Of a stretch of 64,000 bases of DNA, positions 1 to 8,893 are shown in pieces. Source of the DNA: Pseudomonas corrugata (GTDB lineage Bacteria > Pseudomonadota > Gammaproteobacteria > Pseudomonadales > Pseudomonadaceae); contig NZ_LHVK01000003.1 in the NCBI RefSeq assembly GCF_001269905.1, positions 186,001-250,000 on the forward strand, read 5' to 3'. Under the pieces are notes generated by a model. That model did not search any database and had not been told where the DNA came from. It was given only the letters and a program-made list of their open reading frames with translations. Within the stretch, counting starts at the first letter, position 1, and the number at the start of each line of letters is the position of its first letter. The position numbers and the translations under genes were made by a program.

Positions 1-39
1 GTCCCATCCAGACACTTTGCCCTAGCGGAATCCATTTGC

Positions 40-1122
40 ATGCATATAAATCCGTGCCTTTTCGTTCTTGCCCGCCCGCCACACCAAATTGTATGGAACT
101 ACGAGCGACATACCCAATTCGAACTCGACCTGCACTATTCGACGCGACTGGCACAACTTATAGCCAACCCACTGCAATTCGATATTCAGAATCCTATCGA
201 TGCCAGATTCCTGGAGGCAGAAATATTCATCGAAGAATCGAAAAAGTCCATTGAGTGGAACTGGGATGAGTTATCCAGGATATTCCATATCGGTACAAAG
301 AATATTCCTTGCGCACAGGTCCCCATGGATGTGAATGAATGGGCGACCGTGTATTTGCAACATTGCAATGAAGTACTGGCTTCGCCGGCACCTCCCGTCC
401 GGACAGCGACATACCCCGTCGAGCGAATCGTTCTGGCTCCCTGCACGTTGATCGATATGCCCGACGTTTCAGTGTCACAGACCCTGATCGGTCGGAGCAC
501 ATCCCGCTCATTCAGCGAACAAGCCATCTCGATCGAGCAGGTCGGCACGCTCCTGTACCTGACCCTTGGCTACCTGAACGAACGCCAGGGCATTCAGGAG
601 GCCTCCTGTCCCGATGCGCTGGGCGCGAGACGCAGCAGCCCCTCGGGCGGCGGCCTGAATGCCTGCGAGGGTTATCTGTATGTACGCAACGTGACCGACC
701 TGGCCCCCGGCATCTACGCCTATCATCCGGACGCACATGCCCTGAGCCTGATCCGGTCCCTACCCGATGACCGCCTGGGCGATCTGTTGTGCGGTCAGCA
801 CTTCATCAATCCCCTGCCGTTCGGGCTGTTCCTCACTTCACGCTTTGACAAGCTCTGGTGGAAATACCCGCACTCTCGCGCCTACCGGATGGCTTTCGTC
901 GAAACAGGTCATGTGTCCCAGACCTTCCTGATGGTTGCTACTGCATTGGGCCTCGATACCTGGCTGACCGGAGCACTGGCCGACCGTGAGGTCGAACACC
1001 TGCTTGGCCTTGAAGGCGCGAGTGAGCAACCGTTGTTTTTTGTCGGCTGCGGTCATGGCAACGGACAGGTGCACTGCAAGGAGCTGATGGCGCTGATCGA
1101 CCGACAGGAGATCGTGCCATGA
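40..1122 (+). CDS. SagB/ThcOx-type flavin dehydrogenase (nitroreductase fold), possibly 5'-incomplete
   Basis: This is an FMN-dependent oxidoreductase of the SagB/McbC/Ox class, enzymes that typically oxidise azolines to azoles on peptides or carrier-bound intermediates. What I see: an N-terminal region with the pattern 'NPxLFVL...IVWNYERHTQFEL' common in this family, then the nitroreductase part with RSTSRSF (about 152-158), ARR (about 196-198), the FMN-contacting PSGGG (201-205), GIYAYHP (224-230), and a C-terminal GHVSQTFLMVATALGL helix. The start is not certain. The frame is open all the way to the window edge, so a start upstream of position 1 is possible; ATG 40 gives 360 aa and begins near where family homology usually begins. 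It overlaps the next gene by 4 bp (ATGA), implying translational coupling. No precursor peptide or cyclodehydratase is visible, because the upstream DNA is missing. The substrate is unknown. Confidence 0.85.
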   Translation: MHINPCLFVLARPPHQIVWNYERHTQFELDLHYSTRLAQLIANPLQFDIQNPIDARFLEAEIFIEESKKSIEWNWDELSRIFHIGTKNIPCAQVPMDVNEWATVYLQHCNEVLASPAPPVRTATYPVERIVLAPCTLIDMPDVSVSQTLIGRSTSRSFSEQAISIEQVGTLLYLTLGYLNERQGIQEASCPDALGARRSSPSGGGLNACEGYLYVRNVTDLAPGIYAYHPDAHALSLIRSLPDDRLGDLLCGQHFINPLPFGLFLTSRFDKLWWKYPHSRAYRMAFVETGHVSQTFLMVATALGLDTWLTGALADREVEHLLGLEGASEQPLFFVGCGHGNGQVHCKELMALIDRQEIVP

Positions 1123-2072
1123 CCGATTCAGCCTCCAGCCGAACGCCTCATTACACATTGGGCGACTGGGATCACAAGGCCGCCGTACGCGTTGGTAAAG
1201 GCGACTATCGTCTGCCGGCAAACCTTGAACAGCAGCTCTGCAGTCGAGACTGGTTTCCATCAGCCTTTATTCCCTATGTCGAACATCCGTTGATCCACGA
1301 GGCGGGTCGCTCGATTGCCCAGCGTCTGGCGGCCAACCACCTGGTGCATTTCCTCGACTACACCACGCTGCTCGAACACCGGGTCGTCAATCGCGCCGTG
1401 GAAACCCTCGTCCATGGTGAACTGGCCTTGCCGATCCCCCAACCGATGAAAACCGCGGCGCTGCAGCTCTATACCGATGAGGGCTATCACGCACTTTTTT
1501 CCAATGACGTGGCCGAACAGGTCGCAGCCCTCTACGGTATCAGCGACCGGCCACCACCCAGGCGTATCCGGCGCCTGCTGGGCATGATCGATACCATCGC
1601 CCCTGGGGATCGCCCCCTGGCGTGGTTTCTGCTGGGCTTCGTCTCCGAGACGATCATCGCCAAGGAATTGCTGGCCATTACCCGCGACACCCTGGTGTGC
1701 ACCGTAAACCGGATGCTCAGGAGCCATCTCGAGGACGAGGCACGCCACAGTCGCTACTTCAGCGAAGTGTTCCAGTACCTGTGGACCGCCCTGGATCCCA
1801 TGCAACGCGATCTGGCCGCGAGCATGCTGCTGCAGATCATCGGCCTCTATTTCGAGCCTGACATACCCTGGCTGATGCGCAGCCTCGCCAGCGTCGGCTT
1901 CAACGAACGGCCTGCCCTACGGATCGTTGCCGATTTCCTGCAGCCGAACACCCATGGCCAAAGAGTGCGCTCGGGTGCGGTGTCGACGTTCGCGGCCATG
2001 CGCAAGGCAGGCTTTTTCGACAACGAACACCACCGACAGCTTTTCGCCCAGGCAGGGTTTATCGATGGATGA
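1119..2072 (+). CDS. AurF-like diiron N-oxygenase
   Basis: A non-haem diiron oxygenase of the p-aminobenzoate N-oxygenase (AurF) family, which oxidises amines to hydroxylamines, nitroso or nitro groups in natural-product pathways. All seven iron ligands known for AurF have counterparts at almost the same spacing: E86, E121 and H124 (in DEGYH), E177 (SETII), H203, E207 and H210 (HLEDEARH). The reference pattern as I recall it is E101, E136, H139, E196, H223, E227, H230. Length is 317 aa, close to the family norm. The protein should be cytoplasmic, since no signal or membrane segment is seen. It sits between the SagB-type dehydrogenase (4-bp overlap) and the MFS exporter (8-bp overlap), so the three are almost certainly one transcript. 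The actual substrate cannot be told from sequence. Confidence 0.88.
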   Translation: MTDSASSRTPHYTLGDWDHKAAVRVGKGDYRLPANLEQQLCSRDWFPSAFIPYVEHPLIHEAGRSIAQRLAANHLVHFLDYTTLLEHRVVNRAVETLVHGELALPIPQPMKTAALQLYTDEGYHALFSNDVAEQVAALYGISDRPPPRRIRRLLGMIDTIAPGDRPLAWFLLGFVSETIIAKELLAITRDTLVCTVNRMLRSHLEDEARHSRYFSEVFQYLWTALDPMQRDLAASMLLQIIGLYFEPDIPWLMRSLASVGFNERPALRIVADFLQPNTHGQRVRSGAVSTFAAMRKAGFFDNEHHRQLFAQAGFIDG

Positions 2073-3270
2073 TACCAAAGGCCTTCCAGGCCCCCGTAAA
2101 CCCGCAGCCGTCGGCTTATTGCTATCGTTGACCTTGCTCGGCGTGTTCCCGATCGACGTCGTACTGCCCTCATTCCCGGCATTGTCCGAACATTTCGAGC
2201 GTTCCTCGTCCGACATAGCCCTGTCTGTCAGCCTGTTCGCAATAGGCATTGCCCTTTCGCAACTGCTGCTCGGCCCGCTTTCCGACACCATGGGGCGGAA
2301 AAACCTGCTGTTGATCGGAATCACCGTTTCAGCCGTCGGCGCCACAGGTTGCGTGCTCGCCGACGACTATGGGGTATTCCTGTTCTTCCGCATCGTCCAG
2401 GCGTTGGGATGTGGTTGCTTCGTGCTCTCCCAGGCATTGATCCAGGACCTGTTCAGCGGTCTGGAGCAGCAGCGACTGCGCATCTTCCTGGTCACCTGCG
2501 GTGGCATCTTCATCTCCGTTTCCCCCCTGGCCGGTACCGGATTGCAGCACTGGCTGGGCTGGCGCGGCAGCTTCCTGGTGTTCATCGTCCTGGCAGCCGG
2601 AGTATTCGTGAGCGCCTGGCTTTTATTAAGCCGATCCACGGCGAGCAGCCACGCCATGCGCCTGGACTTCATCGGCGCCTATCGAAAGGTATGCGGCGAT
2701 TTCAGCTTCATGGCCTACTGGCTGACCTCGGCACTGGCTTTTTCCTGCCACTTTTCATTCATCGTCGTTTCACCGCTGTTGTTCATCGACCAGCTACAGC
2801 TCTCACCCGAGATTTTTTCCCTGGCACTGCTGGGCTACGGATTGGCCTACATCGGCGGCGGCGCGCTGGCGACGGTGTTGAGCAGCCGACTCGCCCCACA
2901 GACGCAGATCATCACTGGCCTGAGCCTGATCCTGCTGGCGGGCGTCGTAATGTTCGGGCTTTCCAGCCATCTCGGGTTGACGGTTGTCACCGTATTGCTG
3001 CCCATGATTGTCTGTACCGCAGGCACCACCATCGCCCGTGCGGCGGCCCATACCCGGGCCATGAATCTGTTCCCTGAGCAGGCCGGCACCTCCGCTTCGG
3101 CCGGCAGCGTGCTGATCTTCATCGTCGGCGGGTTGACCAGTGCCGCGATCAGCCTCACCCCCCTTGCCCTGCAAACCACCCTGGCGTTGTGCCTGGTGCT
3201 GCTCAGCCTCCTGGGATTGGCGCTCAACGGCCTGCTCCGGCATCGGCACCGGGAACTGTTGACCGATTGA
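2065..3270 (+). CDS. MFS drug/metabolite exporter (Bcr/CflA-like)
   Basis: A 401-aa major facilitator protein with about 12 hydrophobic segments. The first is near residues 15-35, and the conserved loop 2-3 motif appears as GPLSDTMGRKNLL, as in the DHA1 Bcr/CflA drug-efflux group. It should act in the inner membrane as a proton antiporter. I chose ATG 2065 because it gives the short cytoplasmic N-terminus usual for the family and overlaps the diiron oxygenase stop (2070-2072); the frame remains open upstream to 1927, but that stretch is Arg/Ser-rich and antisense-like. Its position as last gene of the oxidase cluster suggests it exports the product or gives self-resistance. That role is inferred from context only. 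Confidence 0.85.
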   Translation: MDDTKGLPGPRKPAAVGLLLSLTLLGVFPIDVVLPSFPALSEHFERSSSDIALSVSLFAIGIALSQLLLGPLSDTMGRKNLLLIGITVSAVGATGCVLADDYGVFLFFRIVQALGCGCFVLSQALIQDLFSGLEQQRLRIFLVTCGGIFISVSPLAGTGLQHWLGWRGSFLVFIVLAAGVFVSAWLLLSRSTASSHAMRLDFIGAYRKVCGDFSFMAYWLTSALAFSCHFSFIVVSPLLFIDQLQLSPEIFSLALLGYGLAYIGGGALATVLSSRLAPQTQIITGLSLILLAGVVMFGLSSHLGLTVVTVLLPMIVCTAGTTIARAAAHTRAMNLFPEQAGTSASAGSVLIFIVGGLTSAAISLTPLALQTTLALCLVLLSLLGLALNGLLRHRHRELLTD

Positions 3271-3349
3271 GCGCCGCCGGTCGTCATTCCGACCGCGACA
3301 TTGGCATCCGATCAGCGCTTTGCGTCATTTCATCCTGGCGCCAGCGGTG

Positions 3350-3355
3350 TAGAAT
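3350..3355 (+). promoter_or_regulatory. Candidate -10 hexamer upstream of ilvD
   Basis: TAGAAT matches 5 of 6 positions of the sigma-70 -10 consensus, about 184 bases before the ilvD start. The possible -35 (TTTCAT at 3328-3333, 16-base spacing) is weak. It lies in the 268-base gap between the MFS gene and ilvD, in which I see no other gene. Confidence 0.3.
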
Positions 3356-3538
3356 CGCGACATTCATCGCCATTCATCCCCGGCGGGTTTATGAGCTCAT
3401 GCTGAGGCGCGCAGCGATCCTGCACAGTCATCGGCCACTTCCGGACACACGACCAAACCCGGTGTCCCAGAGGTCAACAGAAGCTCACTTTCCCCTTGAT
3501 ACCTGACTAGTACCTGTTTTAGCCGCCCGGAGTGCTCC

Positions 3539-5380
3539 ATGCCCGATTACCGCTCGAAAACATCCACCCACGGTCGCAACATGGCCGGCGCCCGTGCATT
3601 GTGGCGCGCCACGGGGATGAAGGATGACGACTTCAAGAAGCCGATCATTGCCATTGCCAACTCCTTCACCCAGTTCGTACCCGGCCACGTACACCTCAAG
3701 GACCTGGGCCAACTGGTTGCCCGCGAAATCGAACGCGCCGGCGGTGTGGCCAAGGAATTCAACACCATCGCCGTGGATGACGGCATCGCCATGGGCCACG
3801 ACGGCATGCTTTATTCGCTGCCAAGCCGGGAGATCATCGCCGACTCCGTCGAATACATGGTCAACGCCCACTGTGCCGACGCCATCGTGTGCATTTCCAA
3901 CTGCGACAAGATCACCCCCGGCATGCTCATGGCGGCCCTGCGTCTCAACATCCCGGTGATATTCGTGTCCGGCGGTCCGATGGAAGCCGGCAAGACCAAG
4001 CTCGCCAGCCACGGCCTGGACCTGGTGGATGCCATGGTCATCGCAGCCGATTCCAGCGCCTCTGACGAGAAGGTCGCCGAATATGAGCGCAGCGCTTGCC
4101 CGACCTGCGGTTCGTGCTCCGGCATGTTTACCGCCAACTCGATGAACTGCCTGACCGAAGCCCTGGGCCTTGCCCTGCCGGGCAATGGTTCGACCCTGGC
4201 CACCCACAGCGATCGCGAACAGTTGTTCCTGCAGGCCGGCCGGACCATCGTCGAACTGTGCAAGCGTTATTACGGCGAGAACGACGAGTCGGTGCTGCCG
4301 CGCAACATCGCCAATTTCAAGGCGTTCGAAAACGCCATGACCCTGGACATCGCCATGGGCGGTTCCACCAATACCATCCTGCACCTGCTGGCCGCTGCCC
4401 AGGAGGCCGAGATCGATTTCGACCTGCGCGACATCGACCGCCTGTCCCGGAACGTACCGCAACTGTGCAAGGTTGCGCCGAACATCCAGAAGTACCACAT
4501 GGAAGATGTGCATCGTGCGGGCGGGATCATCAGCATCCTCGGCTCCCTGGCCCGTGGCGGGCTGTTGCACACCGAGCTGCCGACAGTGCACAGCAAGACC
4601 ATGGCCGATGCCATCGCCAAGTGGGACATCACCCAGACCACCGACGAAGCCGTGCACCACTTCTTCAAGGCCGGCCCGGCGGGTATTCCTACGCAAACCG
4701 CATTCAGCCAGTCGACTCGCTGGGAAACCCTGGACGATGACCGTGAAAATGGCTGCATCCGCAGCGTCGAGCACGCCTACTCCAAGGAAGGCGGCCTGGC
4801 CGTACTGTACGGCAACATCGCCCTGGACGGCTGCGTGGTGAAAACCGCAGGCGTCGACGAGTCGATCCACGTGTTCGAAGGCAACGCCAAGATCTTCGAA
4901 AGCCAGGACAGCGCCGTGCGTGGGATCCTCGCCGACGAAGTGAAGGCCGGCGATATCGTGATCATCCGCTATGAGGGGCCGAAAGGTGGCCCAGGCATGC
5001 AGGAAATGCTCTACCCCACGTCCTACCTGAAGTCCAAGGGCCTGGGCAAAGCCTGCGCCCTGCTGACCGACGGCCGTTTCTCTGGCGGCACCTCGGGCCT
5101 GTCCATCGGCCACGCTTCGCCTGAAGCGGCCGCTGGCGGCGCCATCGGCCTGGTGCGTGACGGCGACAAAGTGCTGATCGACATTCCGAACCGCTCGATC
5201 AACCTGTTGATCAGCGACGAAGAACTGGCCGCGCGCCGCGTCGAACAGGACAAGAAAGGTTGGAAGCCGGTGGAAGTGCGTCCACGTAAAGTGACCACCG
5301 CACTCAAGGCCTATGCCCTGCTCGCCACCAGCGCCGACAAGGGCGCGGTGCGCAACAAGGCGATGCTGGACGGGCTGTAA
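3539..5380 (+). CDS. ilvD: Dihydroxy-acid dehydratase
   Basis: Converts 2,3-dihydroxy-isovalerate and 2,3-dihydroxy-3-methylvalerate to the keto acids that precede valine, leucine and isoleucine. The protein is 613 aa, the long IlvD form, and is co-linear with the family from MPDYRS to the end. It carries the Fe-S cluster cysteines in SNCDKITPG and [11 protein letters not shown], and the C-terminal [14 protein letters not shown] signature. The start ATG 3539 is preceded by CGGAGTGCTCC as ribosome-binding site. It is transcribed alone: a 268-base gap separates it from the MFS gene, and a strong terminator follows 12 bases after the stop. Nothing is missing. Confidence 0.98.
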   Translation: MPDYRSKTSTHGRNMAGARALWRATGMKDDDFKKPIIAIANSFTQFVPGHVHLKDLGQLVAREIERAGGVAKEFNTIAVDDGIAMGHDGMLYSLPSREIIADSVEYMVNAHCADAIVCISNCDKITPGMLMAALRLNIPVIFVSGGPMEAGKTKLASHGLDLVDAMVIAADSSASDEKVAEYERSACPTCGSCSGMFTANSMNCLTEALGLALPGNGSTLATHSDREQLFLQAGRTIVELCKRYYGENDESVLPRNIANFKAFENAMTLDIAMGGSTNTILHLLAAAQEAEIDFDLRDIDRLSRNVPQLCKVAPNIQKYHMEDVHRAGGIISILGSLARGGLLHTELPTVHSKTMADAIAKWDITQTTDEAVHHFFKAGPAGIPTQTAFSQSTRWETLDDDRENGCIRSVEHAYSKEGGLAVLYGNIALDGCVVKTAGVDESIHVFEGNAKIFESQDSAVRGILADEVKAGDIVIIRYEGPKGGPGMQEMLYPTSYLKSKGLGKACALLTDGRFSGGTSGLSIGHASPEAAAGGAIGLVRDGDKVLIDIPNRSINLLISDEELAARRVEQDKKGWKPVEVRPRKVTTALKAYALLATSADKGAVRNKAMLDGL

Positions 5381-5392
5381 GCCTCCAGCGCC

Positions 5393-5430
5393 GCAATAAA
5401 AAGCCCCGCAAGTGCGGGGCTTTTTATTGC
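5393..5430 (+). terminator. Bidirectional intrinsic terminator after ilvD
   Basis: A perfect 18-bp inverted repeat with a 2-base loop. The arms contain AAAAAGCCCCGC and its complement, so the stem is followed by a T-run on either strand. It ends ilvD and could also stop transcription coming from pchP on the minus strand. Confidence 0.93.
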
Positions 5431-5459
5431 CTGATATCCCGTGGCAAATGGTGATCAAC

Positions 5460-5547
5460 TGTGGGAGCGAGCCTGCTCGCGATAGCGGTGGATCAGCTGC
5501 ATCGATGTGCCTGACACACCGTTATCGCGAGCAGGCTCGCTCCCACA
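5460..5547. repeat. REP pair (BIME), GGGAGCGAGCCTGCTCGC family
   Basis: Two inverted copies of the Pseudomonas REP core (TGTGGGAGCGAGCCTGCTCG and its complement) face each other across about 40 bases, between the convergent ends of ilvD and pchP. Confidence 0.9.
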
Positions 5548-5560
5548 AGGGTTACTGGGC

Positions 5561-6616
5561 TTACTGAATGTCCTCAGGCTTCACGATCACCCAGTTCTTG
5601 TCCGCCGTAACCGGCAGCCCTTCCTTGGCCTGGGCCGCAGCGTGCTTGGCCATCATGCCGTTGATCTGGGTCATGTACTTGTCCTTGCGGTTGACCCACA
5701 GGTGGATACCGCCCTTGGCCACATCCACATCATGGAACAGCATGTAGCCGTCGCTGCTCGGCGTATCGCCACCCACCAGGACCGGTTTCTTCCACTCATC
5801 GATGTACGTCAGGATCGCCGCATGCTTGCCGGCCATCCAGGTCGCCGGGGTCCACAGGTAAGGCGTGTATTCCAGGTCCAGGTTGGCCTTCTCGTCATAC
5901 TTGCCGGCGGTGATCTGCTTGCGAGCGGTGGTCAGCTCGCCGGTCTTGCGATCCTTGAGCAGCGTGGTCACGCCGATGACGTTCTGCGGCTTGAGGTTGT
6001 AGCCGTATTTCGGATCGGCGGCGACCATACGCACCAGCTCTTCCGACGCCGCGGTCATGACATAGACCTCGATGCCGTTTTCCATCAGTTTGTTGTACAG
6101 CTCGGCCTGGCCAGTGAAAACTTTCGGTGGGTTGACGTTGTAGTTGACCACCTTGTCGCCGTCGTAATACGTGGTCGGTACAGGCTTGCCGGACGCCATC
6201 AGCTCGTCGACGTAGCCCTTGAGTTCCTTGAGAGTGAAACCGGAGAACACTTGGGCTACCCATGGATAGCAGACCATGTCGTCCACTTCGCAGAGGCGGT
6301 AGTAGTAACTGAACAGGCTTTCCTTGTGATCGGCGGTGTCCTTGAACGGAATCAGCTTCAGGGAAGGATCCAGGCTTTCCCGGGTGATGAGGCCCTTGTT
6401 CTCCATGAACGGCAGCAACGACTCTTCCAGGTCATAGCGGTAACTGGTGTTGTCCATGTCGAACACCGCAAAGTTACCCTTGTTGGCGTTGGCCGCGATC
6501 ATCGCATCCAGCGCCTTGGCCTGTTCCGCCGGCCAGTGCTTGAGTTCGGTGGCAAGTGCCTGGCCGGCGAGACCAAGGCTCAAGGCAACAGCGAGAAAAC
6601 GAGGTACGAGCTTCAT
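5561..6616 (-). CDS. pchP: Phosphorylcholine phosphatase, periplasmic HAD hydrolase
   Basis: A HAD-superfamily phosphatase that releases phosphate from phosphorylcholine, so that choline can be used. The mature protein has the nucleophile motif DMDNT at residues 53-57 (D53 nucleophile, D55 acid/base), MTAA as the motif II Ser/Thr region, and GGDTPSSDGYML near the C-terminus as the acidic motif. An N-terminal signal peptide (MKLVPRFLAVALSLGLAGQALA) sends it to the periplasm. ATG 6616 was preferred over the in-frame ATG at 6622 because CTGGGAGAA lies at correct spacing only from the former; the product is 351 aa. It is divergent from the broken cystine symporter. The substrate assignment rests on likeness to P. 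aeruginosa PchP; another phosphomonoester is possible. Confidence 0.85.
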   Translation of the reverse strand: MKLVPRFLAVALSLGLAGQALATELKHWPAEQAKALDAMIAANANKGNFAVFDMDNTSYRYDLEESLLPFMENKGLITRESLDPSLKLIPFKDTADHKESLFSYYYRLCEVDDMVCYPWVAQVFSGFTLKELKGYVDELMASGKPVPTTYYDGDKVVNYNVNPPKVFTGQAELYNKLMENGIEVYVMTAASEELVRMVAADPKYGYNLKPQNVIGVTTLLKDRKTGELTTARKQITAGKYDEKANLDLEYTPYLWTPATWMAGKHAAILTYIDEWKKPVLVGGDTPSSDGYMLFHDVDVAKGGIHLWVNRKDKYMTQINGMMAKHAAAQAKEGLPVTADKNWVIVKPEDIQ

Positions 6617-6858
6617 CGGCATTTCTCCCAGGTTCAAAGAACCCGACGCTAACAAATGCTTGTGACAGTCCTCGCCTGTCCACGACCGCTTGCGTCTCGA
6701 TAGCGCCAGCGACGTGTCTGCAAACGCCACGTCCTTATTCCATAAGCGACATTCAACATGCTTTTCTAATATTAATTCATTAGTTTTCAGGCTATTAGGC
6801 TTCCCTGCTCGCAGTCGCAGCTTCAGGCGACTGGCAAGTCTTAACGGAGCTCTTTTTG
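6617..6858. other. Divergent intergenic region pchP / tcyP remnant
   Basis: This 242-base gap is AT-rich at 6760-6795 (run TTCTAATATTAATTCATTAG) and must hold the promoters of both divergent genes. I see no gene in it and no operator I can name. Confidence 0.5.
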
Positions 6859-8146
6859 ATGAATCTGCCGCTGTTCCTCAATCTGCTGGTGTTCCTCGCC
6901 TTGCTGTTCGGCCTGGCGCAAACCCGTCACCGCAACTGGAGCCTGGCGAAGAAGGTGCTGCTGGCGCTGCTGCTCGGGGTGGGGTTCGGGATAGCCCTGC
7001 ACACGGTCCATGGCGCCGGCAGCCCGGTGCTCAAAGCCTCCATCGGCTGGTTCGACCTGGTGGGCAACGGTTACGTACAGTTGCTGCAAATGATCGTGAT
7101 CCCGCTGGTCTTCGCCTCGATTCTCAGCGCCGTGGCCCGGCTGCATAACGCCTCGTCCCTGGGCAAGATCAACTTCCTGACCATCGGCACCCTGCTGTTC
7201 ACCACCGCCATCGCGGCCCTGATCGGTATCGGCCTGACCAACCTGTTCGGTCTCACCGCCGAAGGCCTTGTGGCTGGCACCCAGGAATTGGCACGCCTGC
7301 AAGTGATCCAGAGCGATTACGCCGGCAAGGTCGCCGACTTGAACGTCCCGCAATTGCTGCTCTCGTTCATTCCGCAATGTCGAGAAAGGTCAGAAAGTGA
7401 TCAATGCCATTGACACCCTGCAAAGCTGGGTCACGCGCCTGGTGCGTCTGGTGATGAAGCTGACTCCGTATGGTGTGCTGGCGTTGATGACCAAGGTGGT
7501 GGCCGGCTCCAACCTGCAGGACATCATCAAGTTGGGCGGTTTCGTGGTGGTGTCCTACCTGGGCCTGGGCCTGATGTTCGTGGTCCATGGCCTGCTGGTG
7601 TCCGCCGCCGGGATCAACCCCCTGCGCTTCTTCTGCAAGATCTGGCCGGTGCTGACCTTTGCCTTCACCAGCCGCTCCAGCGCCGCGACCATCCCTCTGA
7701 GCATCGAAGCCCAGACCCGTCGCCTTGGCATTCCCCGAGCCATTGCCAGCTTCAGCGCGTCATTCGGTGCCACCATCGGCCAGAACGGTTGCGCCGGACT
7801 CTACCCCGCCATGCTCGCTGTGATGGTTGCGCCAACGGTGGGCATCAACCCGTTGGATCCGGTGTGGATCGCAACCCTGGTTGCCATCGTGACCTTGAGC
7901 TCGGCCGGTGTGGCCGGCGTCGGTGGTGGTGCGACGTTCGCCGCGTTGATCGTGTTGCCGGCCATGGGCTTACCGGTTTCGCTGGTGGCGTTGCTGATTT
8001 CCGTCGAGCCTCTGATCGACATGGGCCGCACAGCATTGAACGTCAGCGGCTCGATCACCGCAGGGGCGATTACCAGCCAGGTGATGCAGCAGACCGACAA
8101 GGCGCTGCTGGATGCCGATGAGCATGGGGAGTTGGTGCACGCTTGA
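6859..8146 (+). pseudogene. tcyP: L-cystine:cation symporter TcyP, internal deletion with frameshift
   Basis: The N-terminal frame (from ATG 6859, RBS CGGAG) reads [20 protein letters not shown] to LLLSFIPQ and is then out of frame from 7378. The rest of the protein resumes in the +1 frame at 7379 with [17 protein letters not shown] and runs to 8146. Both halves match the TcyP (YdjN) sodium/dicarboxylate-symporter family throughout. About 35 residues that normally join them (the NPFADL...ISVVIFAA segment) are absent, so roughly 104 bases were lost and the frame shifted. Intact protein would be about 460 aa. The signature [15 protein letters not shown] and the [10 protein letters not shown] region survive. 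The gene would import cystine or similar disulphides; as it stands it cannot make a whole transporter. An assembly artefact of this size is unlikely but not excluded. Confidence 0.88.
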
Positions 8147-8175
8147 TGCTTGATTGATGCCTGATGCCTGATGCC

Positions 8176-8264
8176 TGTGGGAGCAAAGCTTGCTCGCGAT
8201 GACGGTTATGCGGTTTGACCAATAGACCGCATCGCCTGAATCGCGGGCAAGCCTTGCTCCCACA
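8176..8264. repeat. REP pair (TGTGGGAGCAAAGCTTGCTC type)
   Basis: Two facing copies of a REP variant with the core GGGAGCAA(A/G)(G/C)CTTGC lie between the convergent ends of the tcyP remnant and folA. Just before them TGATGCCTGA-like units are repeated in tandem (about 8144-8176). Confidence 0.85.
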
Positions 8265-8296
8265 ACCAGCTCGGCACTTTGCTTGGAGCCTGAACT

Positions 8297-8809
8297 TTAA
8301 AGCTTCTCCCACACCTCAAAACTGTACGCCGGCTTATCCCCCTCTGCCGGGTTCGGCTGGTTCGAAACCAGTTCCCACCGGCTCGAATCAAACTCCGGAA
8401 ACCACGCATCCCCTTCCGGGCTTAACGCCACACGGGTCAGGTACAGCCGATCCGCTTGCTCCAGGGCCTGGGCATACAACTGGGCACCGCCGATCAACAT
8501 CAGCTCATCGACGCCTTGCGCGAGCGCCCACGCCTCGGCCCGCTCCACCGCGGACTCCAGCGAGGAGAAGACTTCCGCGCCCTCGAGCACCAGGCCCGGT
8601 TGACGACTGACCACGATGTTCAAGCGCCCCGGCAGCGGTCGGCCGAGGGAGTCCCAGGTCTTGCGGCCCATGATGATCGGCTTGCCCAGGGTGGTGGCCT
8701 TGAAATATTTGAAGTCCCCCGGCAAGTGCCAGGGCATGCTGTTGTCGATGCCGATCACACGGTTTTCACCGAGGGCTGCGATCAGGCTTAAAGGAAGAGT
8801 TTTTTTCAT
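8297..8809 (-). CDS. folA: Dihydrofolate reductase
   Basis: Reduces dihydrofolate to tetrahydrofolate with NADPH, the target of trimethoprim. The 170-aa protein shows the DHFR signature VIGIDNSMPWHLPGDFKYFK with the catalytic acidic residue in LPGD, then IIMGRKTWDSLGRPLPGR (NADPH loop) and the IGGAQLYAQAL segment. The start ATG 8809 is preceded by CTCGGCACC, a weak ribosome-binding site. It is a single gene, convergent with the tcyP remnant and divergent from the DUF2868 gene. Nothing is unusual. Confidence 0.97.
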   Translation of the reverse strand: MKKTLPLSLIAALGENRVIGIDNSMPWHLPGDFKYFKATTLGKPIIMGRKTWDSLGRPLPGRLNIVVSRQPGLVLEGAEVFSSLESAVERAEAWALAQGVDELMLIGGAQLYAQALEQADRLYLTRVALSPEGDAWFPEFDSSRWELVSNQPNPAEGDKPAYSFEVWEKL

Positions 8810-8893
8810 GGTGCCGAGGATAGCAGAGGCTCAACGTACCCTGACAGGCGCCCCAGCGGTTATCCTCAACGCTCATTTGCGACGGAAGCGCCC

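Noticed and set aside
3485..5458. A 657-codon open frame on the minus strand over ilvD
   Set aside because: It is the antisense shadow of a strongly biased high-GC gene; composition (Gly/His/Val/Gln rich) is not protein-like and ilvD is certain.
5460..5547. CRISPR-like spaced repeats
   Set aside because: The facing copies are inverted REP pairs; there is no series of equal direct repeats with spacers anywhere in the window, and no cas gene.
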